Of a DNA stretch of 64,000 bases, positions 29,346 to 39,455 are shown piece by piece (positions within the stretch are counted from its first letter, which is position 1; each line of letters begins with the position of its first letter). Where the stretch lies: positions 21,614,725 to 21,678,724 of the forward strand of contig NC_084706.1 of NCBI RefSeq assembly GCF_033807575.1, given 5' to 3'. The notes beneath the pieces are model-generated. The model did not search any database and was not told where the DNA came from. It saw only the letters and a list, made by a program, of their open reading frames with translations. The stretch is from Cydia pomonella. Taxonomy: Eukaryota; Arthropoda; Insecta; Lepidoptera; Tortricidae. A program made the position numbers and the translations under genes.

Positions 29346-32300
29346 ATCTTTGTGTCACTATCACTATTCAAAAGTTGTCGTTCTTGAATTCTAAATTTAA
29401 ATTTGAAAGTAGGTACAGAATTGAGAGAATTTTGAATAGAAATGTCCGGAAACACATAGGTTGTTATACTTGTTATTGTTTTTTCTTTGTAACAAAATGA
29501 AAATGCAGGTTACGCTTCATTGTATAGGTTTTATTTCGCTTGCAAATGTAATGCTTTATTTATTTGAGGCAAGTCGTGAAAAAAGCGGCATTTGCAAAAT
29601 GTTTACCACGTTTGAAATACTGCAATCCTACCACGGTTCTCATAAAAATGTAGCTAATGTCACCCAAGCCTTGTAAGGCATCGATTGACACTTCGTCACT
29701 AAAATCGGAGCTTTGCCGCTACAAAATCATAATTCTTCCCGTAGTTACGTAAAAAAAAAACACGGCAGTAACGCAGTAACGACATTGACGCGGTAATGTT
29801 GCAGAAAAGGTGACATTCGTATGATGATTGCAACTGCGTTACTGCTGCTGACTGTCAGTGTCAATTTACTTGATAAAAAGAGTAAAGGATTGAACGTTCT
29901 AAATGCAGCAGTCATGTTGTAACGAACGTCACTCATTTTATCAAGAAAATTGGCAGAAACACTGTCCTCGTTCACGCTGCAACAGTAATGCAGCTGCAGT
30001 TGACGTTAGAATGTGACCTTTACATAAAGCAAAGTTACGTAACGGAATATTGAAGGTGCTGCGCGCGCCGGTTATAATTGCATAGAAAATATGTGCCGAG
30101 CTTTCATTACGTCTGGCGGCGGCAGTAACTGGCTCGTAGCGACGAATTCATGGAAATTAAAACACAAGCTCCGTCTGTTTAAAACGATCGAAAATAATCT
30201 ACAAAATGTACCAACTTTTACTTGTTACTCTTAAATTAACTAAACATGCATTTTAGCGGTGGTTATTTTAAGCCCTTTCCATTATGGGCCAAGCTTTTAA
30301 GTAGAACGTGTTAGTTTTTCTAACAAACTTTGCAACTATTGCCGTTGACGTTGATGGAAGAGAATAAACACAATAAATAATTAATCCCACCAAAAGCCTT
30401 TAGTAATATTTACACACTTGGGCATATTTCTCACCATAGCGACAAGATTAGTACTTTTACAAGCTATCCCTAATCTGACCACTGACATTGAATTTTAATT
30501 TCTTGGTGGTAACCTCTCCGTGATCTCAACTTTTGAACATTAAAACTTGACACATATTTAGTGCCTACTGCGTAATGAGGTCGGCTTCCCCGTTAGATAT
30601 ATGTCGTGAGAAAGTAAAAGGACACAAACATCAATGATATTACGTACACATTTCACAAAACACACATCAGTATAAACGATTAATTGCCACAAATTGACAC
30701 ATTCCAACCTGTGACAGTTATTTAAAAAAAAATTTTTTTTTTTCGTCGTAAGCAAGCGGCACCTAGCTCGCGTGCTCTGCTTGCGTGCAGCCACTTCCAT
30801 GCGTTTCAGTGCATTTCTTCACCTAGTGGCCACTTCTGTAGGCTTGTACCAGCGTTAGCTATTCAAGACTGCAGCACAGATGCAAAATTGTAACACGTCT
30901 AACGCACTTGTATGTAATTAAACTAACAATGGAATTAAATCTTGCAAGTCGATTTTAACAAACTTCTAATAGTCGTATTGATGTGAAAGATACACTTAGG
31001 AGCAAAACTGTCCCAATAGTAGCATATTAGTAGAATGTGGAGAAGTTGATGTCGATCAAGGGGAGGGGCACATGGTTAATACAATGACATAACAGTACTC
31101 CTGGAAATTTTCTAATAATCGGCCTAACATATGATGTACTTTGCATTTACGGTTATTTTGTTATTTCGAATCGAAAAGTAGAAAAAAACACATTTTTATT
31201 TTTTCCAATATTTTTAGTTCCTCCTATGAACCAAATAGGGAACCATATATAATTAAGAAATTCTGCCACTATAAAATCATCATTCATTATTCTTTTGAAA
31301 TACTTAATACTTGGTAAGGCTGTTGGACTTAACAACACTGGCGTCGGGGCCATTTTGTTGAAAAGTGTAAACTATGTGTGTAAACTAAATTTTTTATCAG
31401 ATTCGAGTATTTTATTAAGTATATTATTTCTATTCAGATTCACGAGCTCTTTAGATACTAATATGAGAAAAAGTATGCTCAATATTTCCATACACTTATT
31501 TATCGTTCCTTCCATTGCATTACCAGGACGGTGCCATCCGAATGATACGCTTAGAGATCTTCATTGTATTCACGCCGCTAAATACGTGCCTGTCTCCCTC
31601 ACACATCGGAGTGTGATAACCGCCTAGTATTGAAAAACAATGTATATTTATATGTATTCATTTTTAAGCCACACAATCCCTCTACACGCTGGTGTAAAAT
31701 GGGGCTGTACATACATTGTATGCTCGCGCGCCTCATGCATTTATGTATGGGCCGCAAATTGACGAGTGGTCGGTTTAAACGTTTACCGGTTATTGTGTAT
31801 TTGCATAGGTATATTGGGTTTTATTTACAGGATTCGAATTTTGAAAGACTGGTTAATTGCTTCGAGCGCTGTGAAAGTGTTAGTTTTAGCAAAAAATACT
31901 GGCACATTGGGATTTTAGCCGACGTTTATTTTTTGAAATATAATTGATATAAAAAGGGATAAAAACAATTTAGGTATTGTTTTATAAAAAGCAGCATTTG
32001 TGTAAATATAACACAAATTAGTAAGGCTTTAAGCGGTGCGTACGTAAGAATAGGTTTATCCTACCGTCCTAGAGCCTAATTTAGATTTAAGAATTCGTCA
32101 CGGTTAAGATCTCATTTGATACGAAGACCGCTCAAGCTCATCGGTGCATGTAAAATGAAGTCAAAGTCAAGATCATCAAGGTCCTACAAAAATTATAACA
32201 AATTATAATATCGGAATCGACTTCTTATAATCACTCACTGCGAGTTGAATAAAAGCATGTAATGGTGCTGACCAAATTGCGTCTAAAATACATCAAACAT

Positions 32301-32529
32301 TTTGTTTTATCGCTAATTGTAATTGACGAAACCAAACAAAATTTGCAGGTCGTATTAAACGAGGGGTTAGGCACCGAAATCATTAATAATACGGTTTGAG
32401 GCCGCTGCGGTCGCTACAATAATTACCATATTACCACTTTACCCAAGGATTATAAACATTTAAATGAAAAAAAAATAGTCACATAATCACCGTTACGTTA
32501 TAAATAAAAGTCATATTTCATTGAGAAGC
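29346..32529. other. No gene; possible decayed inverted-repeat DNA at 29735-30045
   Basis: Within 29735-30045, ACGCAGTAACG / CGTTACTGC motifs and TTGATAAAAAG... / ...TTTATCAAGAAAAT suggest a degraded palindromic element. Open frames at 29745-29975, 30558-30800, 31295-31627 and 31630-31947 (up to 110 codons) have no recognisable family. The rest is unremarkable. Confidence 0.4.
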
Positions 32530-32905
32530 AATAGTACATTACTGAGGCCGGGAAACGAAGAGTTGCAGGCTAAGTAGATATAGACGGATAGGGATACGCG
32601 GCCGGCAACCCCGTTTCTCGCCGAGATTTGTTTAGTGCTTTTCTCAACCTGGCATGAGAAAAAAATTGTAGTCAATTTGTTTTATTCGTAGGTTTACAAA
32701 GCGTAAAACAAATTACGAATCTACTACTATTTGATGGTTGAATGCCAGGACGTTATGTCACAATTTGACGTTTAAAAACAAAAAAAGGTTGCTTTACAGG
32801 CCTAGGCGTGTAAGGCTCTATGAAATTCCTTTCATCTTCACTCATCGCACCGGATACGTAGTATTTCGTGACCTAATTTGAAATAAGTCATATCAACATG
32901 TCATT
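32530..32905 (-). repeat. ~500-bp dispersed repeat, copy 3, least interrupted
   Basis: On the minus strand: AAATTAGGTCACGAAATACT, ACGCCTAGGCCTGTAAAGCA, CGTCAAATTGTGACATAACG, ATTCAACCATCAAATAGTAG, ATCTCGGCGAGAAACGGGGT and CAACTCTTCGTTTCCCGGCC. It contains neither the 24.2-24.5 kb nor the 28.2-28.4 kb insert, so it best represents the family. Confidence 0.75.
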
Positions 32906-35294
32906 ACAAAGAAAATTGAGAAAAAATATTTTTTATTAAGCAGTAACGTCTGCAAACAATACCGCATAAAAATACAGGAAAAGTGGAGAAAATCACCAAA
33001 GTACTTGACACATAGTTTTTAATAACATTAGTACCAGTTTTTTTGAAGAGGAAACAACAAAATATTCTCCTAGACTGCAAACAGGTTGAAGTATACAGGA
33101 ACAACTACCTAATAGGGACTCCCACTAAGAGAGGCAGTTAGCAACCTGAAAACTTTGCTAGGCTTCGTGGAGGAGCTGGGGTGGTTAGAATAGCGCTACC
33201 TTGTTTCACGCAAAAAAGGCACAATGGTTGTCGATTTGCGGAAATCCCCAGAAGCACTAACTAACTAGTATTTTTTTGAGAATCAAATGTCGACTGCTTC
33301 TAATGCAATGACTATTAAACTGAAACCCAAATTTGGAACATTATTTTGCAAATTTTAATTTAATTAAAAAAAAAGAATTTTTGAGGTGTAAATTTCGTAG
33401 AATATTTAATGAAATATTATTATTACTTAGAGATGTAGGCAGTCATTAAATGACAAATTACACGACATAAAATAATATAAAAAGTTGGACGACTTTCAGG
33501 GCACTAAATTCTAATGTCCTCATGACACCCGACAGGTAGTTTAAAATTGGATCCATTGCACTAAGAAACTATTCGATAATATGTTTTGAGAGGCCCAAGG
33601 GGTCAATCGTATATCGAAGTGACGATTATCCTAGTGGTAAGAAGTAAAACCTGTAAAGTCATTGTTTTTTTTTTTACCGACTACCTATTTCATAAAATTA
33701 ACACTAAATGAAGGCAATGTACCATAATGGCATTAACATAGAATATAATTAACGGGGATATGATACAAATTATTTTGTTAAAATATTTTGATTTGTGCTA
33801 TTTTAAGTACCTAGATTATGTGACATTTCTGGAGAGATCATAAAATAAACGGACTTTAAAGCCTAATTTTCGTACTTTATTTTTATACTAGGCATGTAAA
33901 AACCTTCTATTTTAAATTTGTTATTATGAAAGTGTTAAAAAAGTGTTTCCAAAACGTTTTGGTAATGTTCACAGAAATGACGCCGGTTTTGCCGAAATTT
34001 TTGACCCATATAATATAAACTGATATAAATTAAATAAACCCATACAAATAGTTTATTTACCAAAAAGTGTACAAGATATTCTTAACCTATGACTGCCACT
34101 ACTACTACTACTAATTTGAATTACATCCTACGCTGAAGATTTGATATAGATGTCATATACAAAATAAAAAGCCAAATCCCGTCCCTGAGCACTGAAGGCC
34201 TTGGTGACTTTTTTCCATATGTCAAACATCTATTTGAGTTTATCGGGTAATATAGGCTAAGGTCACACGAACGTTCAGAAGCGAGATGGTAAATTGTGAG
34301 CGCCAGTGGTATTGGTATTCAATACGTCAATATGACACCTGCACGCCGCCGCGGGCGACGTTGATAGATAGCGCATTATTATGGGTGGCGTGCACTGCGA
34401 GCTCCCCACTTACAGCTGTGTACATTGAACATGTACAATATAATATCAGTCAACGAGAAAATGAAAATTAAGGGAAAATCATAACTTTAGATGAATAATA
34501 TTCAACTTTTTGGTATTTCACGGGCCTATAAATCCCGGAATTTTAATAGGCCTACGTAGATGTCCCTCGGAGTGCTTTAATGTCATGAAGAACTTTTATT
34601 ATTCTTTTTCTGCATAACTGAATATAAATTTAAAGTTAACTAACTGTAAACTTTGATTAAATAATATTATGTATAGGTAATATTAAGTAAATAAAAACTA
34701 ATATGGAAAAAAAAAATCGCCAAAGTTTAATGGAGGTTTTATTTTATCATTAGGATAACGTGAAATGGAGGTTGTTGCACACCTCAATAAATATAAATAG
34801 TTCCGAAAAAAAAAATAACAATAGACTACAGGTCGAGGCAGACAGGTTATTTTCGCTTAAAGATTGAAAAAATTATACATAGTTAATTCCATTGAGTTAT
34901 GACAACTAAGCAGTTTCTGTTTAAATTAATGCATGAAAGTGTGTTAGCGTATGCTATAAACTTATAAGTGTATGATTTAGGTATAATAAATACAAAACAA
35001 GAAAATAACACAATGGAATCAATCAAATTAAGACTAAAAACAGGTTCTTGAATGTTCTTTTGCAAATACCCAAAAATGTATAGTGATCATACTTTAAGCA
35101 TTTACCTACTTGTATGAATAAGAAGTATTAAGAACTTATTTTATATGGGCCATTCAATATGGAGGTACGCAGTGTGCACTCAACATTAGAACTGGAGTTA
35201 GCGCACGCTAGTATGGGATCCGCATTGAAAATATTCAGAACGTAGGAACTTCACATGGAAATAAGAATTTCGACTTTCAAACGCGAAATAAGTA
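32906..35294. other. No gene recognised
   Basis: Positions 33120-33240 are less AT-rich but carry no readable protein family. CTACTACTACTA at about 34098 is a short microsatellite. No shared block noticed. Confidence 0.4.
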
Positions 35295-35475
35295 ATATCA
35301 TATTGTTAGAGGCGTTTCAATCGTCGAGTGCGAGCGTCAGACTTTAACTCTTATTTCTGACCTTTGTGTTGCTTAAATGCCACGAGTCCTATACATATAG
35401 ACATTTGATCCTCAGGAAAATCAAGATCGATTGCCATTATTTACAAAAAACTATCAAATAGCCAATTGTCATATA
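35295..35475 (+). repeat. Dispersed repeat, copy 2 (pair with 6990-7185)
   Basis: TCGTCGAGTGCGAGCGTCAG ACTTTAACTC and TCCTCAGGAAAATCAAGATC GATTG match the copy near 7 kb; it is shorter in the middle. Confidence 0.65.
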
Positions 35476-35479
35476 AAAA

Positions 35480-35840
35480 TAATAATAATATCTTAATAGC
35501 TAAAGTTGGACTTATATAATAAATAAATTACAAATAAATAAAAACTAACTTAAAACTAACAAAAAAAGTCCCCCAAATCTGTTCCCTGCGGAAGGGTGCC
35601 CATAATGCTGGCTACTTTCCCCCGCTGAATGGCAATGCCGATTCTTAGGCCAAGGAATGAGCCAGCCCTAGGGTCTCTAGTGGCGTCGAGGAGCATCTTT
35701 TATTATTTCCTTAAATAAACTATGGGCATCCTGACACCAAGGTCCCAAAGTTTCAACTGCAAACGATGCAAATATGTGGTTCCTTGATAGACCCGCATAT
35801 TTGCGGCGCTTTAGAGCTTCAATTGTCATAACATTTGCGG
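35480..35840 (-). mobile_element. LINE remnant, C-terminal domain (GDPRAGSFL type), frameshifted
   Basis: On the minus strand: EALKRRKYAGLSRNHIFASF then AVETLGPWCQDAHSLFKEII, a frame break near 35690, then DATRDPRAGSFLGLRIGIAI and QRGKVASIMGTLPQGTDL to a stop. This C-terminal module (V-E-T-L-G-P-W...G-D-P-R-A-G-S...A-I-Q-R-G-N-x-A-S-I) recurs at 53496-54095 and, as a sister subfamily, at 39136, 47215 and 59918. In my recollection it follows a reverse transcriptase in non-LTR polyproteins. An AT-rich 3' UTR occupies 35480-35565. Confidence 0.78.
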
Positions 35841-36084
35841 CCCACAATATTGTCACATCACAGTATTATTTTCAATCCCTTTTTTACAAACAAAAATTGC
35901 TAACTAATATGGCCTACCTTAAATCATGATCCAACAGATCCCTTCCAGCAGTTGATCGTGGTAAGTGCATGTCAAGCACAATAATACGCCGCAGTCATTG
36001 TGAAGGTAATGCACCAAAGTGCCGCAAATTACTGCACGTTATTGTTGAGCCTGTACACGGAGCAAGCGAGGATATCGAGCGATG

Positions 36085-36280
36085 CTTTTTAGGGTTCCGT
36101 ACCCAAAAGGTAAAACGGGACCCTATTACTAAGACTCCGCTGTCCGTCCGTCTGTCTGTCTGTCCATCTGTCACCAGTATCTCGTGAACCGCGATATTTC
36201 TGTTGCTGCTGTAACAAAAAATACTAAAAAGTACGGAACCCTCGGTGGGCGAGATCGAGTAGCACTAGTCCCATTTTAAT
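36085..36280 (+). repeat. Dispersed GGTTCCGTAC-type repeat, near-complete
   Basis: TTTTTAGGGTTCCGTACCC, GGGACCCTATTACTAAGACT, GTCCGTCCGTCTGTCTGTCT and CACTAGTCCCATTTT give the full order of the family, in the opposite orientation to 2101-2316. Confidence 0.75.
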
Positions 36281-36479
36281 AATTAAAAAAAAATGATGGC
36301 CTAAAATTTTGATATTTTACATAATTTTAACTTAACTATGTGTCTTGCCTAGTCATAAATTAGTTTTCACCAAGGCACCATGCGAAAACTAGTTTTGACT
36401 GAAAAAATCCAGTTTTCAACGAGGATTTTCGGATAACTAGTTTTAATATACAGGTTGTTTATTTTGTAACCTGCAAAAT

Positions 36480-36620
36480 TTGAATATATAGGTCATACTG
36501 AGCAACTTTTACCATGGGGCCGACCCCGAAATTTGTGTAAATACACGCCCTTACCGGGATTCGAACCCAGGACCATCGGTTTCATAGACAGGGTCACTAC
36601 CCACTAGGCCAGACCGGTCG
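36480..36620 (-). mobile_element. Chimeric SINE: tRNA head joined to GCTCAGTATGACC element
   Basis: On the minus strand the GACCGGTCTGGCCTAGTGGG TAGTGACCC head and B box GGTCCTGGGTTCGAATCCC resemble the SINE at 12550. After AAGGGCGTGTATTTACAC, however, the body switches to CGGGGTCGGCCCCATGG and GTTGCTCAGTATGACCTATA, as in 10638-10774 and 19011-19190. The usual GAGCATGGATATTTG body is absent. An identical copy is at 38063-38203. Confidence 0.7.
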
Positions 36621-36857
36621 TATATCGAAAATAATATGATAAATATAGCATCGGATTGCAAAACTAGACTGAGACTAGTGGAAGTCTAGCCTATAGTAAC
36701 CGAGTTTCTGCTAGATGAACCCTGATTCTACGAGGGGCCTTAGGTCATTGGCAAATAGGACAACCTAGATATACTATGTTACATGCACAGTATTTTTTGT
36801 CTACATGCGCAATAGGGATCATTAACTTATGACATAATCTCATTTCGGTGAGTAAGG

Positions 36858-37003
36858 TTGCCAGAGCTCAACGAGGGTGGGGAGTGTTTGCGTCGACAAT
36901 GCGCATATAATTCCTCTGGAGTTGCAGGCGTACATAGGCATCGGAGACTGCTTACCACCAGGCGGGCCGTATGCTTGTTTGCCATCGATGTAGTATAAAA
37001 AAA
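36858..37003 (+). mobile_element. Jockey-like LINE 3' end in block A
   Basis: The plus strand reads CCTCTGGAGTTGCAGGCGTA, ATAGGCATCGGAGACTGCTT ACCACCAGGCGGGCC and TATGCTTGTTTGCCATCGAT GTAGTATAAAAAAA. This is the sense version of the 3' block seen reversed at 14416-14645. It ends in a short A-run, as expected for a LINE 3' terminus. The duplicate is at 38441-38586. Confidence 0.75.
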
Positions 37004-37139
37004 TCTTATTTAATTTATGGATAGAAATGACTATGGGACATCATTCGTAATAAAATCAGTAACAGGGTCGATATTCTTTTCGCTATCTTGTCTTGGACCA
37101 CTCTTTCACGCATTTCTGTATTTTATACTACTGTACTGT

Positions 37140-37202
37140 AAACACGTATTTTTTTAAATTGATGTATATAACCTATACATCAATTTAAAAAAATACGTGT
37201 TT
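37140..37202. repeat. Perfect 28-bp inverted repeat at the A/B junction
   Basis: The left arm 37140-37167 (begins AAACACGTATTTTTTTAAAT) is the exact reverse complement of 37175-37202 (begins ATACATCAATTTAAAAAAAT), with a 7-nt spacer ATAACCT. The right arm is the start of block B. At the other B copy (43265) the left arm is absent. The left arm was thus added at this junction only. Confidence 0.92.
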
Positions 37203-37898
37203 ATTTAATTTTAATAATTCTTAAAATATTAATACTTTATCCCGAAAAGTTAATAAAACTAAAGGCACCAGAAATACTTATGTAATAAAGCGACTTTTGC
37301 GTTCTTTATAATGATTAAATAACAGCTTTCGTTTCGGAGACAAATGCTAAAGTCTAATAAAAAATAAAAAGTTTTATCGTCGGCTTTATTTTTCTTTAGA
37401 CAGTCTTCTTTAATGAGTTTGCGTTTGTTGTTCTATAGAGAATTTTTTTCTGTAGTATATTTCCATAATTTTTTCAAATGGTATTTCGTACATAAGTTTC
37501 GAAAACCTTATTGGCACGAGCTATTCCATTCCCCCGCGATTCAAACTCGGCCGTCAAATCCACTCGGCTCGGTTTTTTTTATGTGTGGTATGTTATCGAG
37601 TTTTAAAACATTCTAAAACCAATTTTAGACCGTTACTCGATAACTCCCAATTTTAACTTTACTAATTCGATAACTCTATTTGTGGCTCGTATTATACAAT
37701 CATAAAACATTTTATTGCATTTTTCTTATCGGCGACCAAGTGAGTTTCATATCACTTGCCATAGTAAACTAGTCCTTGCTGCTTGGTAATACAACCATAT
37801 TATTTTGGGCCTATACTGTTCATGTTCATTTGAAATATAAGCTACTATCGTTATAGTAAATCATTAGAAATGCTCTGAGAAACACTAAATAGTGTATG
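37171..37898. repeat. Block B, copy 1 of a 728-bp duplication
   Basis: Positions 37171-37898 match 43265-43992 at constant offset 6094 with no indel. I noticed a single substitution (AGAGAATTTT against AGAGTATTTT near 37441). B holds a degenerate SINE fragment on the minus strand at 37474-37572 (CGTACATAAGTTTCGAAAAC, CCGCGATTCAAACTCGG). It ends ACACTAAATAGTGTATG and block A copy 2 begins at the next base. Confidence 0.93.
37474..37572 (-). mobile_element. Degenerate SINE head fragment in block B
   Basis: The minus strand carries CCGAGTTTGAATCGCGGGGG (B-box region), GCTCGTGCCAATAAGG and CTTATGTACGAAATACC. It belongs to the same head family as 2414-2755 and 50350-50622. The duplicate lies at 43568-43666. 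Confidence 0.7.
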
Positions 37899-38710
37899 TT
37901 TACATAATTTTAACTTAACTATGTGTCTTGCCTAGTCATAAATTAGTTTTCACCAAGGCACCATGCGAAAACTAGTTTTGACTGAAAAAATCCAGTTTTC
38001 AACGAGGATTTTCGGATAACTAGTTTTAATATACAGGTTGTTTATTTTGTAACCTGCAAAATTTGAATATATAGGTCATACTGAGCAACTTTTACCATGG
38101 GGCCGACCCCGAAATTTGTGTAAATACACGCCCTTACCGGGATTCGAACCCAGGACCATCGGTTTCATAGACAGGGTCACTACCCACTAGGCCAGACCGG
38201 TCGTATATCGAAAATAATATGATAAATATAGCATCGGATTGCAAAACTAGACTGAGACTAGTGGAAGTCTAGCCTATAGTAACCGAGTTTCTGCTAGATG
38301 AACCCTGATTCTACGAGGGGCCTTAGGTCATTGGCAAATAGGACAACCTAGATATACTATGTTACATGCACAGTATTTTTTGTCTACATGCGCAATAGGG
38401 ATCATTAACTTATGACATAATCTCATTTCGGTGAGTAAGGTTGCCAGAGCTCAACGAGGGTGGGGAGTGTTTGCGTCGACAATGCGCATATAATTCCTCT
38501 GGAGTTGCAGGCGTACATAGGCATCGGAGACTGCTTACCACCAGGCGGGCCGTATGCTTGTTTGCCATCGATGTAGTATAAAAAAATCTTATTTAATTTA
38601 TGGATAGAAATGACTATGGGACATCATTCGTAATAAAATCAGTAACAGGGTCGATATTCTTTTCGCTATCTTGTCTTGGACCACTCTTTCACGCATTTCT
38701 GTATTTTATA
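37899..38710. repeat. Block A, copy 2
   Basis: Repeat of 36316-37127, starting exactly where block B ends and stopping at the same TTTTATA end point. It is followed by AAAAAAAAACGAGTGTGATTG, unlike copy 1. The embedded SINE head (38129-38203, minus) and LINE tail (38441-38586, plus) are carried along, so the duplication is younger than both. Confidence 0.93.
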
Positions 38711-38796
38711 AAAAAAAAACGAGTGTGATTGCATGTCTTTTTAGCTGTAAATTACATAATTACCATAAGAAAATTAAAAACTAAATTTCATCTCAT

Positions 38797-39044
38797 TTGA
38801 CGACCGTTCTGGCCTATTGGGTAATGACCCTGCCTATGAAGCCGATGGTCCCGGGTTCAAATCATGGTGAGGGCATTTATATATGTGATGAGCACGGATA
38901 TTTGTTCCTGAGCCTTGGGTGTTTTCTAGTATTTATATATTATATATATATCGTTGTCTGCGTACCCACAACACAAGCCTTTTTGAGCTTACTGTGAGGC
39001 TTAGTAAATTTGTGGAAAAATGTCCTATTTTTTTTTACTTATTT
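38797..39044 (+). mobile_element. tRNA-derived SINE (GACGACCGG family), diverged
   Basis: Head GACGACCGTTCTGGCCTATT GGGTAATGACCC; B box GGTCCCGGGTTCAAATC; body GATGAGCACGGATATTTGTT and CACAACACAAGCC. ATCTC flanks it at 38790-38794 and 39045-39049, a possible short TSD. Substitutions in the A box suggest an older copy. Confidence 0.82.
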
Positions 39045-39135
39045 ATCTCCTACAAAAAGCTACACTTCGACACAGGGCGCAAAAACAAGAAAACGAGAAT
39101 AATTTTGACCCATCTAAACAAACATAAACTCTAGC

Positions 39136-39455
39136 ATGGACCTAGGGTCCCAGCGCGCACAAGTTTTTTGCAGAAATCGCGATTGTCTTATTGACGTAAC
39201 GGTGACTGAAGAGCTGGCGGCTTCCTCGCACAACGTATCAGAATTGCGATATAATGGCTTCTCTACGCGATGGCCCAGCGTAGGCCAGTCCAAGGGACGA
39301 ATTTATGCGTTAGAGGGAGCAAGTCATATTGCTGTCTCATTCCACCGCATAGCTGCGTCCCGTCTCCATCGTGTAGAGGAGCCCTTACAAGGAATTGCCG
39401 CCTGCATACTTGGTACAATGCCTCAAGGGCCTGTTTTAAATTTAAGCTAGTTATA
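39136..39455 (+). mobile_element. LINE C-terminal remnant interrupted by a MITE
   Basis: GGGTCCCAGCGCGCACAAGT TTTTTGCAGAAATCGCG and CTGGCGGCTTCCTCGCACAA CGTATCAGAATTGCGATA give the first part (relatives read AKRLIDVTGDRRAGGYLAHR). The MITE at 39255-39383 interrupts it. The protein then resumes as GIAACILGTMPQGPVLNLS and a stop, followed by GCTAGTTATAGTAAT, the same 3' UTR start as at 47395. The first part is frameshifted. Confidence 0.75.
39255..39383. mobile_element. MITE, GGCTCCTCTACACGATGG family
   Basis: Ends GGCTTCTCTACGCGATGGCC and CCATCGTGTAGAGGAGCC are inverted. The core AGTCCAAGGGACGAATTTAT GCGTTAGAGGGAGCAAGTC matches 5436-5555. It is 129 bp, non-coding, and inserted inside the LINE remnant. 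Confidence 0.82.

Larger units (their letters stand above)
36316..37127. repeat. Block A, copy 1 of an 812-bp duplication
   Basis: Positions 36316-37127 recur at 37899-38710 with a constant offset of 1583 and no indel; I saw no substitution when reading the two side by side. Block A includes a SINE head fused to an AGGTCATACTGAGCAAC element (minus) and a jockey-like LINE tail (plus). It ends in TTTCTGTATTTTATA. After this copy the sequence continues CTACTGTACTG; after copy 2 it continues into an A-run. Confidence 0.93.

Noticed and set aside
37413..37616. 67-codon frame, repeated at 43507-43710, as a conserved small gene
   Set aside because: The two frames are alike only because block B is duplicated. 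The frame runs over a SINE fragment and has no start context or family.
36316..38710. A-B-A' as an LTR retrotransposon with A as LTR
   Set aside because: A does not start TG or end CA. No primer-binding site, polypurine tract or gag/pol is seen. A itself contains SINE and LINE scraps, and B occurs elsewhere without A.
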